A stretch of DNA of 64,000 bases from Pseudidiomarina sediminum DSM 21906 (GTDB taxonomy: Bacteria; Pseudomonadota; Gammaproteobacteria; Enterobacterales; Alteromonadaceae), in assembly GCF_000423165.1 (NCBI RefSeq), contig NZ_KE383983.1, forward strand, positions 978,376 through 1,042,375, given 5' to 3'. The translations under genes and the position numbers were made by a program. The notes below the pieces were generated by a model that made no database searches, had not been told where the DNA came from, and worked only from the letters and a program-made list of their open reading frames with translations. The number at the start of each line of letters is the position of its first letter. Position 1 is the first letter of the stretch. Positions 7,353 to 15,060 of this stretch are shown here, one piece after another.

Positions 7353-8135
7353 ATGACCAAAGTAATCAATAAAAGCAAAGTTGCGGCGGCCTTGGTCGGT
7401 GCGCTAGCAATCGCAGGTAGCGCTACAGCTGCTGCACAATCAGTATCTTCGTTACAGAGCGAAGAAGCAAAGACACATCAAGCTGATGTACGTTCACAAG
7501 ACAAAATCAACTCGTTGTTCGAGCAGTCTCAAGAGCTGTTATACGAATACCGTGGGATTGTAGACGAATATGAACAATTAAAAGTTTACAACGATCACGT
7601 ACAACGTCTTGTTGATGGTCAGAACGAACAACTGGCTTCTCTACAGCGCCAGATCGACGGCATTGAAGGCACCAAGCAAGGTGTTGTTCCTTTGATGTAC
7701 AAAATGATCGACGCTTTGGAGCAGTTTGTTAAGCTGGATATGCCTATTCAACGTGACAACCGTCTTGCGCGTGTTGAGCGTCTTCGCGACGTAATGAGTA
7801 ACCCTAACGTTACTACTTCTGAGCAATTCCGTCAGATCACCGAAGCCTACCAAGCAGAGATGGACTACGGTTCAGCTTTGAATGCTTACGAAGGTAAGTT
7901 GCAGGTCGAAGGTGGAGAAATCTCTGTAGACTTCTTCCAAATCGGTCGCGCTGCTTTGTTAGCACAATCGCTTGATATGAAAAACGGTTGGATCTACAAC
8001 ACCACTACCGGTGAGTGGGAAGAGCTTGACGATTCATACATGGGTGCTTTGACTAAAGCTATCCGTATGGCGCGTAAGCAAACGGCCCCAGATCTTCTTA
8101 AATTGCCAGTATTCGCAGCGGAGCAAGCAGAATGA
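7353..8135 (+). CDS. DUF3450 family periplasmic coiled-coil protein of the TonB2 operon
   Basis: A 260-residue exported protein. Residues 1-30 form a signal peptide (basic start, then hydrophobic segment ending ATAAAQS). The mature part is largely helical with heptad-like runs (about residues 45-110, SLFEQSQELLYEYRG and onward), which suggests a coiled coil in the periplasm. DUF3450 proteins are regularly the first gene of TonB2-type clusters in marine gammaproteobacteria, and their precise role is unproven. The ATG at 7353 follows GGGAA; an in-frame TTG at 7344 is less likely. It overlaps ttpC by 4 bases (ATGA), which indicates coupling. Confidence 0.8.
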   Translation: MTKVINKSKVAAALVGALAIAGSATAAAQSVSSLQSEEAKTHQADVRSQDKINSLFEQSQELLYEYRGIVDEYEQLKVYNDHVQRLVDGQNEQLASLQRQIDGIEGTKQGVVPLMYKMIDALEQFVKLDMPIQRDNRLARVERLRDVMSNPNVTTSEQFRQITEAYQAEMDYGSALNAYEGKLQVEGGEISVDFFQIGRAALLAQSLDMKNGWIYNTTTGEWEELDDSYMGALTKAIRMARKQTAPDLLKLPVFAAEQAE

Positions 8136-9502
8136 ACAAACTAGTGAAATCTTTGCTGGTCGCTACAGCATTCTCTCTAACTGTTGGTGCAAGCTCTGCT
8201 TATGCGCAAGAGCAAGAAGTCAACGAAGCAAAATCACTTGAGCAATTGCTTGAGTTGGTAAAACAAAACCGTGCTGAATCACAACGCATCAATGCTCAAC
8301 GTGAAGCTGAGTTCACTGACGCGCGTGCTGATAAGCAAGCCTTGTTGAACCGCGCTAAAAAGCAACTTGCTGACGAAAAAGCTCGTGGCGAGCGTTTACA
8401 GACTGAATTCTCTGAAAACGAAATTGCCCTAGCAAACAAAGAAACCGAACTGAAAAACCAGTTAGGTACTTTGGGTGAAATCGTCGGTGTTGCACGTGGT
8501 GCAGCAAGCGACACTATCGGTCGTATCGCAACTTCAATCGTAAGTGCTCAATACCCTGGTCGTGAAGACGTCCTTGAGAGCATCGCTGAAGCGCGTGAAG
8601 TACCGACCATCAAAGAACTTGAAGAGCTTTGGTTAGCTTGGTTAACCGAAATGAAAGAATCAGGCAAAGTGGTTACTTTCAACTCTGAAGTTACTTTGTT
8701 AGATGGTTCATCTGAACAGCGTGACGTAACTCGTATCGGTGTTTTCAACTTGTTGTCTGACGGCGAATATTTCGTATATAACGACCAAGCTGAAGAAATC
8801 CAGCCGCTAGGTAAGCAACCTGAAGGTTACATCCTTTCAGCTGCTGAAAACTTCTTGGCTGCCGATTCAGGTTATGAAAGCGTGTTCCTTGACCCTGCAC
8901 GTGGTCAAATCTTGAACCTTGGTACTCAGAAAGCAACGCTTGAAGAACAGTATCACCAAGGTGGCACTGTAGGTTACGTTATCACCGTGGTTCTTATCCT
9001 CGGCGTACTTATCGCAATCTACAAAATCATCACTTTGGGTGCAGAGAACGCACGTATCCGTGCACAGCTTAAGAACACCGGTAAGCCTTCTGAGAAGAAT
9101 GCTTTGGGTCGTATCTTGAAGGTCTATCATGACAACAAGTCTGACGACACTGAAAACCTTGAGCTGAAACTTGACGAAGCGATTTTACGTGAAACGCCAC
9201 GTATCGATTCTGGTGTGAACATCATCAAGATTTTCGCAGCAATCGCGCCATTGCTTGGTCTACTTGGTACGGTAATCGGTATGATTGGTACCTTCCAATC
9301 AATCACCTTGTACGGTACTGGTGATCCTAAGATCATGGCAGGCGACATCTCAATGGCATTGGTAACTACTGCTATGGGTCTTATCGCTGCATTGCCGTTA
9401 ATTCTTATCCACGCAGTTGTGGCAGGTCGTGCTAAGAGCATCGTTCATACATTGGACGAGCAAGCAGCTGGCATCGTAGCCGCTCACGCGGAGAAGGAGT
9501 AA
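8132..9502 (+). CDS. ttpC: TtpC-like MotA/TolQ/ExbB proton-channel family protein
   Basis: A 456-residue protein: signal peptide (1-26, ending SSAYAQ), a long periplasmic coiled-coil region (about 30-270), a transmembrane helix at about 280-305, then a MotA/TolQ/ExbB domain (about 350-450) with IAPLLGLLGTVIGM and the Ala/Gly-rich last helices. In Vibrio TonB2 systems TtpC is a fourth essential inner-membrane component besides ExbB2, ExbD2 and TonB2. It overlaps the DUF3450 gene by 4 bases and precedes exbB by 4 bases, so it is part of the same complex. It was possibly built by fusing an ExbB paralogue to a periplasmic sensor or linker region. Confidence 0.85.
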   Translation: MNKLVKSLLVATAFSLTVGASSAYAQEQEVNEAKSLEQLLELVKQNRAESQRINAQREAEFTDARADKQALLNRAKKQLADEKARGERLQTEFSENEIALANKETELKNQLGTLGEIVGVARGAASDTIGRIATSIVSAQYPGREDVLESIAEAREVPTIKELEELWLAWLTEMKESGKVVTFNSEVTLLDGSSEQRDVTRIGVFNLLSDGEYFVYNDQAEEIQPLGKQPEGYILSAAENFLAADSGYESVFLDPARGQILNLGTQKATLEEQYHQGGTVGYVITVVLILGVLIAIYKIITLGAENARIRAQLKNTGKPSEKNALGRILKVYHDNKSDDTENLELKLDEAILRETPRIDSGVNIIKIFAAIAPLLGLLGTVIGMIGTFQSITLYGTGDPKIMAGDISMALVTTAMGLIAALPLILIHAVVAGRAKSIVHTLDEQAAGIVAAHAEKE

Positions 9503-9506
9503 TCCT

Positions 9507-10031
9507 ATGCTTTACCTGATGGAGCTTTGGGAATCTGTCAGGGATTTTTTGAGTACCGGTGGCGATGTTTTGTACTTCGTCATGGGAGCCCTCTTTCTCA
9601 TGTGGGTACTCATGATTGAGCGCTACTGGTTCCTTACTGGCGTGTTCCCGAAGATGAAAAAAGACATCATCGATCGTTGGAACGCGCGTGAGGACACCAC
9701 GTCTTGGTATGCTCATAAGATCCGTGAAGCATGGATTTCAGAAGCAGCTGATAAACTGAATGCACGTATTCTGTTGATCAAAACTGCGATTGCTATGTGT
9801 CCGTTAATCGGACTGCTCGGAACTGTAACCGGTATGATTGCAGTATTCGAAACCATGGCAACGCAGGGTACGGGTAACCCACGCCTTATGGCGGACGGTA
9901 TCTCGATGGCGACAATCCCAACAATGGCTGGGATGGTTGCTGCCTTGTCAGGCATGTTCTTCGCGACTCGCTTAGAAGCGAAAGTGAAGCGCGCAAAAGA
10001 CAAGTTGATCGATAGTTTGCCACATCATTAA
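9507..10031 (+). CDS. exbB: ExbB-like TonB-system energiser
   Basis: A 174-residue inner-membrane proton-channel subunit of the ExbB/TolQ family. The first helix is near residues 17-38 (DVLYFVMGALFLMWVL), and the paired C-terminal helices carry CPLIGLLGTVTGMIAVFETM and ATIPTMAGMVAALSG. ExbB pentamers surround an ExbD dimer and convert the proton gradient into motion of TonB. It is shorter than E. coli ExbB (244) and matches the compact ExbB2 type. It sits between ttpC and exbD with gaps of 4 and 12 bases. AAGGAG of the preceding gene end acts as its ribosome site. Confidence 0.9.
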   Translation: MLYLMELWESVRDFLSTGGDVLYFVMGALFLMWVLMIERYWFLTGVFPKMKKDIIDRWNAREDTTSWYAHKIREAWISEAADKLNARILLIKTAIAMCPLIGLLGTVTGMIAVFETMATQGTGNPRLMADGISMATIPTMAGMVAALSGMFFATRLEAKVKRAKDKLIDSLPHH

Positions 10032-10043
10032 GAGAGAAGAATT

Positions 10044-10445
10044 ATGGCACGTAAACGTTTTCGTGAAGAAGAAGATGCAGCGATCGACATGACGCCGATG
10101 CTTGACATCGTTTTCATCATGTTGATCTTCTTCATCGTAACGACCTCTTTCGTGAAAGAGGCAGGTATCGACGTGAACAAGCCAGAAGCAAGTCAAGCGC
10201 AGAAGAAACCTTCTGCCAACATCTTCATCGCTATTCGTGATAATGGCGAAGTGTGGATGGACAAGCGTATGGTTGATGTTGAGCGCGTTGGCGCGAACAT
10301 CGAGCGTCTTTTGGCTGAACAGCCAACCGATATCGTAGTGATTCAGGCAGACAAAGAAGCCAAACATGGTGTTGTCGTGAAAGTCATGGATCAAATCAAG
10401 GAAGCGGGTATTGACAAGATATCCATAGCCGCAGAGGACGATTAA
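10044..10445 (+). CDS. exbD: ExbD-like biopolymer transport protein
   Basis: A 133-residue bitopic inner-membrane protein. After a basic, acidic-rich N-terminus (ARKRFREEEDAAID) comes MTPMLDIVFIMLIFFIV, the single transmembrane helix carrying the proton-accepting Asp (Asp25 region) conserved in ExbD/TolR. The remaining ~85 residues form the small periplasmic domain, ending in DKISIAAEDD. It works with the ExbB and TtpC proteins coded upstream. AGAGAGAAG precedes the ATG, and tonB begins 1 base after its stop, which indicates tight cotranslation. Confidence 0.92.
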   Translation: MARKRFREEEDAAIDMTPMLDIVFIMLIFFIVTTSFVKEAGIDVNKPEASQAQKKPSANIFIAIRDNGEVWMDKRMVDVERVGANIERLLAEQPTDIVVIQADKEAKHGVVVKVMDQIKEAGIDKISIAAEDD

Positions 10446-10446
10446 T

Positions 10447-11058
10447 ATGGTGCGCTTTTTAGTATCATTACTATTAGGTGCTGCAGCTACGTTCCTCCTG
10501 TTCGCGTTCATGGCGTTCTTGATCAGCGGGGGAGACGGGCGTAATGCACCGCCTCCACCGTCGTCAATCATTGAGATTGTGACTCAGCCTCCGGAGTCGG
10601 ATGTGGATCAGCGTCGTCGTACGCCGCCGCCACCGCCGCCACCGCCGGCCCAGCCACCGGAAACGCCACCGAATGAGCCAGATACATCTGACGCAGACGG
10701 TATGAACCTAGATTTAGGTTTTGACGTGGACGTAGGTGGTGCGGACACTGGTTTTGATGCCAGTGGCGCGATGATGCGTGATGGTGATGCTGTACCTATC
10801 GTACGTATCAACCCGCGCTTCCCACCAGCGGCAGCACGTGATGGTATCGAAGGTTGGGTAATGCTTCGCTTTACCATTGATAAAACGGGTGGCGTGAAAG
10901 ATGTCGAAGTTATCGACTCAAATCCACGTCGCGTATTCGACCAAGAAGCACGTCGTGCACTCTTGCGCTGGAAATACAACCCGAAAGTGGTTGATGGCAA
11001 TCCGGTAGAGCAGCCAGGACAGACTGTTCAGCTCGACTTTACCTTGGATCAGGAGTAA
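10447..11058 (+). CDS. tonB: TonB2-type energy transducer
   Basis: A 203-residue TonB protein with one N-terminal membrane anchor (residues 4-26), a periplasmic Pro-rich spacer near residues 58-75 with eight Pro in a row, and a C-terminal TonB domain (about 115-203). The domain contains INPRFPPAAARDGIEGWV, then LRFTIDKTGGVKDVEV and the ALLRWKYNP segment typical of the fold that contacts TonB-box receptors. The spacer is short, as in TonB2 proteins. Downstream TPR and upstream TtpC, ExbB and ExbD genes complete the set. No TonB-dependent receptor is in the window, so its cargo (iron siderophore, heme or other) is unknown. Confidence 0.92.
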   Translation: MVRFLVSLLLGAAATFLLFAFMAFLISGGDGRNAPPPPSSIIEIVTQPPESDVDQRRRTPPPPPPPPAQPPETPPNEPDTSDADGMNLDLGFDVDVGGADTGFDASGAMMRDGDAVPIVRINPRFPPAAARDGIEGWVMLRFTIDKTGGVKDVEVIDSNPRRVFDQEARRALLRWKYNPKVVDGNPVEQPGQTVQLDFTLDQE

Positions 11059-12362
11059 TGATGATGATGCACAAAAAACTCTCAATGCTGATTAGCGCGA
11101 GTGTATTGTGTGGCGTTGTTGCGGTAGGTTCGCCTACCGCTATGGCGCAAGACATCAATTACAACTTGCCAAGTGCCGAGCAGGTACAGCAGCAGAAAGA
11201 TAGCCGCGGTAGTAAAGCTGTTTCTGAGCGTATTGGTCGCCGTATTATGGCCGCCTTCGACTTGTATACCGAAGAAGAAGACGTGAAAGGTGCAATCGCG
11301 ATTCTCGAAGATCTCGATCCGAGTGATTCGTTTGACCGCGCTTATGTCGATCGTTTTCTTGCAAACTTACTGACTGAAGATGAGCGTATTAATGACGCTC
11401 TCAAGCTAGCAAAACGTTCTGCAGATGCGAACGTACTTAGCTGGAATGACCAAGCTACGATTCTTCGTTTGTCGGCACAGTTAAGCCTTCAAGTTGAAGA
11501 TTATCGCGGTGCGCTTCAGTACTACGGTAAGTGGTTGCAATTCACTGGTGAAGCGAACCCAGATGTATTTTTGCGTATTGCCAACGCTTATTATGAGCTG
11601 AAGGAATATGACAAAGTCATCAAGCCAGCTGACCTTGCGATTGCAAACTACGAAGAGCCAAACAAAAACGCATATGTGATGAAAGTTGCCTCGTATTATG
11701 AGCGCAAAATGTATCAAGATGCGATTGATGTTTTGGAAGCCGGTCTTGAAGTATTACCTGGTGAAACCACATGGTGGAACCAATTGGGCATGATTTATAT
11801 GCTCGAAGAGGAGCTTGATAAAGCACTTCAAACCCTCGAAATTGCTTACTTAGCAGGCTATTTCGATAAGGAAAACCAGTTTAAAGCATTGGTACAACTG
11901 TATGCGAACAATGGTATTCCGTTTGATGCTGCTCGCCTGATGGTGAAGCACCTTGAGTCTGGTGATATCGAGAAGACGTCGCGCAACTATCGTAGCGCTG
12001 CATCTAACTTTGAAATGGCACGTGAGTATTCGCGTGCAGCTAAAATCTATGCTTTAGCTGCTGGCGTTGAAAGCGACAAAGATGATCGTGCTGATTTGTA
12101 TCGTAAGAAGGGAACTGCCCACTTACGTGCAGAAGAGTACGACGCTGCCACGGATGCGTATTTAAAAGCATTGGACGAAGGCTATGATGAGCCGGGTAGT
12201 ATTTACATGTCTTTGGCAGAAGCGTACTTCTACCAAAACAAGTTTAGCCAAGCGTTGAAATACGTAACTGAAGCGCAAAAATTCAATGATCAACGACGTA
12301 ATGCACGTAGCTGGGAATCTTACATTCGCAGCAAGGCGAGCAATCGCGGAGTTTCTTTGTAA
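11058..12362 (+). CDS. TPR-repeat protein of the TonB2 operon
   Basis: A 434-residue exported protein built of tetratricopeptide repeats after a signal peptide (about residues 1-31, ending PTAMAQD). Repeat-like helices are easily seen, for example DVFLRIANAYYELKEYDKVI, TTWWNQLGMIYMLEEELDKAL and GSIYMSLAEAYFYQNKFSQAL. Such proteins close TonB2-type operons and probably act in the periplasm as a scaffold. Four ATG codons run in tandem from 11058; AGGAG at 11051-11055 lies 2 bases before the first, so initiation at 11061 or 11064 is more likely. A strong terminator follows, marking the operon end. Confidence 0.85.
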   Translation: MMMMHKKLSMLISASVLCGVVAVGSPTAMAQDINYNLPSAEQVQQQKDSRGSKAVSERIGRRIMAAFDLYTEEEDVKGAIAILEDLDPSDSFDRAYVDRFLANLLTEDERINDALKLAKRSADANVLSWNDQATILRLSAQLSLQVEDYRGALQYYGKWLQFTGEANPDVFLRIANAYYELKEYDKVIKPADLAIANYEEPNKNAYVMKVASYYERKMYQDAIDVLEAGLEVLPGETTWWNQLGMIYMLEEELDKALQTLEIAYLAGYFDKENQFKALVQLYANNGIPFDAARLMVKHLESGDIEKTSRNYRSAASNFEMAREYSRAAKIYALAAGVESDKDDRADLYRKKGTAHLRAEEYDAATDAYLKALDEGYDEPGSIYMSLAEAYFYQNKFSQALKYVTEAQKFNDQRRNARSWESYIRSKASNRGVSL

Positions 12363-12390
12363 AAATTGCGTTTAACGTAAAAAAAGTTGT

Positions 12391-12423
12391 AAAGCCCCGC
12401 TATCAATGCGGGGCTTTTTTTTG
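12391..12423 (+). terminator. Rho-independent terminator of the TonB2 operon
   Basis: A 10-base-pair stem AAAGCCCCGC/GCGGGGCTTT (12391-12400 with 12409-12418) with an 8-base loop is followed by a run of T. It isolates the TonB2 operon from the hvfABC-type operon downstream. Confidence 0.9.
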
Positions 12424-12475
12424 TAAAAACGCTATAGTTAATGAATGTGTTTGACACAACAACGAGGAACTGAAC

Positions 12476-12910
12476 ATGAACAATGTGAAAAAAACCGTTA
12501 GCTTAACTGTAGGCGCGTTATTAGCGAGTGGCGTTGCTATGCAAGCTGCCGCCAATCCATTTAGCTATGCCGACCTAGGTTCTGGTTATCAGCAAGAGCA
12601 AAGCAAAGATCGTGAAGCCAAGTGTGGTGAAGGCAAGTGCGGTGAACACATGCACGGCGATAAAGTGAAAGAAAAGGCCAAAGAAGGCAAATGTGGCGAA
12701 GGCAAGTGCGGAGAGCACATGCACAGCGACAAGATGAAGGAAAAGGCGAAAGAAGGTAAGTGTGGCGAGGGCAAATGCGGTGAAGGCAAATGCGGCGAGT
12801 CGCACGGTGATAAAGTAAAAGCTGAAGCCAAAGCTAAAGCGAAAGAAAAAGCGAGCGAAGGTAAGTGTGGCGAAGGCAAATGTGGTGAAGGGAAGTGCGG
12901 CGGACAGTAG
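12476..12910 (+). CDS. hvfA: HvfA-type RiPP metallophore precursor with EGKCG repeats
   Basis: A 144-residue Cys-rich peptide. Residues 1-27 are a signal peptide, so the product is exported. The mature part has ten Cys (50, 55, 73, 78, 96, 101, 106, 131, 136, 141), nine in EGKCG and one in EAKCG, grouped 2, 2, 3 and 3. The first three spacers carry His (EHMHGDK, EHMHSDK, ESHGDK); a Lys/Ala/Glu-rich segment separates the last block. In the HvfA family of Haemophilus, EGKCG Cys residues are converted to oxazolone/thioamide pairs that bind Cu(I). The DUF692 and DUF2063 genes that perform this follow directly and overlap. GAGGAA lies before the ATG. The family is clear; copper binding here is inferred from the family. 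Confidence 0.88.
   Translation: MNNVKKTVSLTVGALLASGVAMQAAANPFSYADLGSGYQQEQSKDREAKCGEGKCGEHMHGDKVKEKAKEGKCGEGKCGEHMHSDKMKEKAKEGKCGEGKCGEGKCGESHGDKVKAEAKAKAKEKASEGKCGEGKCGEGKCGGQ
12624..12905 (+). repeat. Internal tandem repeats of hvfA
   Basis: The coding DNA repeats a 15-base GAAGGCAAATGTGGC-like unit nine or ten times in four clusters. Larger units are also repeated: EGKCGEGKCGEHMH followed by a Lys-rich helix occurs twice in tandem (about 12624-12747). Codon use differs among copies (TGT/TGC, GGC/GGT, AAG/AAA), so the repeats are old enough to have drifted while the peptide stayed constant. This indicates selection on the protein sequence. Confidence 0.85.
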
Positions 12911-13737
12911 GACTCGGACTGCGTCGTGAGTTTCTAACAGACGTCTTGGCAGCACCAGCGGAAGTTGGGTTTTGGGAACTTGCTCCTGAAAACTGGTTTC
13001 CGCGCGGTGCCAAAGCCTATCGCCAGTTAGATCAACTGCGCGAACAAACACCACTCACCAGTCATGGGCTCTCACTCTCTATTGGGAGCCCTGACCCTTT
13101 AGACATTGCCTTCGTGCGGCAAGTGAAAGCTTTCTTAGATCGCTTTGATATCGCGGTGTACAGTGAGCATTTGAGTTACTGCTCAGCCGGTGGACACTTG
13201 TATGATTTATTGCCCATGCCCTTTACCAAAGAAGCTGCAGACTATGTCGCCGAGCGAGTAAAGCTGGTGCAGGATATTATCGAGCGCCCGTTGGTATTAG
13301 AAAACGTCTCTTATTACGCCAGCTTTGCGACCGAATTAAGTGAGTTAGAGTTCATTTGTACGGTAGTAGAAGAAGCTGACTGTAAGCTCTTGCTCGACGT
13401 CAATAATGTGTTCGTGAATAGCGTCAACCATAACTACGACCCTTACGCGTTTATTGACGCTTTGCCGAGTGAGCGCATTGTATACGGCCATATTGCCGGA
13501 CATACTGAAGAAGCGCCTGACTTATTTGTCGATACTCACGGTGCCGACGTTAAGCCGCAGGTTTGGCAACTGCTAGAACATGCGTATCGTCGTCACGGTA
13601 TTTTTCCAACGGTTTTAGAGCGGGACTTTAATATCCCGCCACTCACAGACTTATTAAGTGAAATGGCGCATATTGACGATTCACAACAACGGGTTGAACG
13701 CTGCAGTGACGCAAGACTTCAAACAACTTCAGCATAA
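12895..13737 (+). CDS. hvfB: HvfB, DUF692 multinuclear non-heme iron oxidase (MNIO)
   Basis: A 280-residue TIM-barrel enzyme of the DUF692/MNIO family. Conserved metal-ligand segments are present: His57, SEHL (90-93), LENVSYY (Glu136), LLDVNNV (Asp168), GHIAGH (His199, His203), DTHG (Asp213, His215) and ERDFN (Glu242). MNIO enzymes hold two or three irons and oxidise Cys residues of precursor peptides; the HvfB branch installs oxazolone/thioamide groups. Translation starts at GTG 12895, overlapping the hvfA stop by 16 bases, with GAAGGGAAG as ribosome site. The overlap couples enzyme to substrate. The enzyme is expected to act on HvfA in the cytoplasm before export. Confidence 0.9.
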   Translation: MRRTVGLGLRREFLTDVLAAPAEVGFWELAPENWFPRGAKAYRQLDQLREQTPLTSHGLSLSIGSPDPLDIAFVRQVKAFLDRFDIAVYSEHLSYCSAGGHLYDLLPMPFTKEAADYVAERVKLVQDIIERPLVLENVSYYASFATELSELEFICTVVEEADCKLLLDVNNVFVNSVNHNYDPYAFIDALPSERIVYGHIAGHTEEAPDLFVDTHGADVKPQVWQLLEHAYRRHGIFPTVLERDFNIPPLTDLLSEMAHIDDSQQRVERCSDARLQTTSA

Positions 13738-14449
13738 ATTCGCCAATTGGCTCCGCGCCGCAGAAGCTGGCGACGATTTCCCCGCTATCGAGGCACGTCG
13801 TTTGGCGGTGTATCGGCGTTTGGTACACAACAATATCCGTCAGTTTCTCGATAACGGTTTCCCGGTACTGCGCAAGGTCCTTTCGGATCGCGAATGGCGT
13901 GCTCTCGTTGAGGGGTTTATCGCGCAACATCGGGCAGCCTCGCCATTATTTTCCGATATTGGCCAAGAGTTTGTCGATTACTTGGCGCAATTGGACTTGG
14001 CAACCACTGGCGTGCCGGTATGGACATTTGAGCTTGCCCATTACGAGCGACTTGAGGTTGACGTGCAATTCGCGAATCCACCTGATGTGTTAGCTGCGCA
14101 AACGCTGGAGGAGGCAACCCTATTACGCTTAAACCCAAGTGCGCGCATCGCTTGCTATCAGTACGCAGTGGCTGAAATTTCAGCCGAACACTTACCCACA
14201 GACCCAGAGCCGCAACCTTACTGTGTTGTGGTCTATCAGACCGCGCAAGGGCAGGTACGGTTTTTGCAACTTAACCCAATGACCGCCTTTGTCTTGGAGC
14301 TACTCCAACAACAACCGACCAGTTTAGTGCAACTGTGTGACACCTTAATGGCACAGTTGCCAGGTTATACCGCTGACCAATTAAAAACCGCCTTGACTCA
14401 ATTGCTTGAAGATTTTGCTGCGCGTGGTGTGTTGTCCACAACCGCGTAA
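13706..14449 (+). CDS. hvfC: HvfC, DUF2063 partner protein of the MNIO
   Basis: A protein of about 248 residues with the N-terminal DUF2063 helical domain (QLQHKFANWLR, then RRLAVYRRLVHNNIRQFLDNGFPVLR) and a C-terminal domain of mixed fold (about 160-248) resembling a winged-helix-like peptide-binding module. In MNIO systems this partner recognises the precursor peptide and is needed for enzyme activity. The start is uncertain: GTG at 13706 or TTG at 13694 are plausible, both inside the end of hvfB, with no strong ribosome site, so coupling with hvfB translation is likely. No DoxX-like hvfD gene follows, unlike some relatives. Confidence 0.85.
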   Translation: MTQDFKQLQHKFANWLRAAEAGDDFPAIEARRLAVYRRLVHNNIRQFLDNGFPVLRKVLSDREWRALVEGFIAQHRAASPLFSDIGQEFVDYLAQLDLATTGVPVWTFELAHYERLEVDVQFANPPDVLAAQTLEEATLLRLNPSARIACYQYAVAEISAEHLPTDPEPQPYCVVVYQTAQGQVRFLQLNPMTAFVLELLQQQPTSLVQLCDTLMAQLPGYTADQLKTALTQLLEDFAARGVLSTTA

Positions 14450-14502
14450 TCGAGTATGATCCGCCCCGCAAAATAATAGCTGCAGTTATGAGGACCTCCC
14501 AT

Positions 14503-14634
14503 ATGGCTAACAAAACCGAACGTTATTACGACTCATCGAGTAAACCTTGGATTGGCGTGCTTGCGGTATTAGTAGTAGTTGCCGTGCCATGTCTACCAGC
14601 GATTTTACAGTGGGCGAAACACCTTACGGCGTAA
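14503..14634 (+). CDS. Small membrane protein, 43 residues, function unknown
   Basis: A short gene starting at an ATG preceded by GAGGAC at 9-base spacing. The product has a polar N-terminus (about residues 1-14, with ERYYDSSSKP) and one hydrophobic helix (about residues 16-35, IGVLAVLVVVAVPCL), ending in a short basic tail. It therefore looks like a single-pass inner-membrane miniprotein. It lies 53 bases after hvfC and 27 bases before the response-regulator gene, on the same strand. I do not recognise the family. The ribosome site, the helix and the absence of any alternative gene here support it being real. It may belong to the hvf operon or to the following one. Confidence 0.6.
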   Translation: MANKTERYYDSSSKPWIGVLAVLVVVAVPCLPAILQWAKHLTA

Positions 14635-14661
14635 CCCCCACGTAACCAATTAAGGCAACCT

Positions 14662-15060
14662 ATGTCTCGCAAACTTTTGTTGGTTGAGGATAAACCAACG
14701 ACGCGTGCAGCATTACTTGAGATGCTCGCGCATACACCTTTTGTCGTTGATTGTGCCAATGATGGCCTTGAAGGGTTGAATAAAGCGAAGGCAGAACACT
14801 ACGACGTGGTTCTTGCCGATCATAAAATGCCTTTAATGGATGGCATTAACTTATTGCGGAATTTGCGAGCATTGGAAAGCTATGCGCAAACGCCGTTGTT
14901 GTTAATGTCGACCCAAGATCTCAAGCAAGTCGAAGAGAGCGCAACCCGTTCTGGAGCCGACTTGTGCTTACCTAAGCCGATTGATCAACAGCGTCTACTG
15001 GAGTTGTTGGCAGATCTCTGGCAAACCATGCAAACACCATTGCGCCCTGAGATTTCATGA
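14662..15060 (+). CDS. Single-domain response regulator (CheY-like receiver)
   Basis: A 132-residue receiver domain without an output domain. The phosphorylation site is Asp53 in VVLADHKMP, with the acidic pair near residues 10-11 (VEDKP), Ser83 and Lys105 in LPKP as the other conserved active-site residues. One of the usual acidic pocket residues appears replaced by Lys11, which is uncommon. No histidine kinase is adjacent, so its partner is unknown; chemotaxis, motility or a stress relay are possible. TAAGG precedes the ATG. Its stop overlaps the apt start by 4 bases (ATGA). Confidence 0.85.
   Translation: MSRKLLLVEDKPTTRAALLEMLAHTPFVVDCANDGLEGLNKAKAEHYDVVLADHKMPLMDGINLLRNLRALESYAQTPLLLMSTQDLKQVEESATRSGADLCLPKPIDQQRLLELLADLWQTMQTPLRPEIS

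Noticed and set aside
12451-12456. TTGACA as -35 element for hvfA
   Set aside because: A matching -10 would fall inside the hvfA start codon region, so it cannot serve this gene in the normal way. The better TATAGT at 12433-12438 has no fitting -35.
12575-13054. 159-residue minus-strand frame opposite hvfA
   Set aside because: Its low-complexity Phe/Ala/Thr sequence is the antisense image of the EGKCG repeats.
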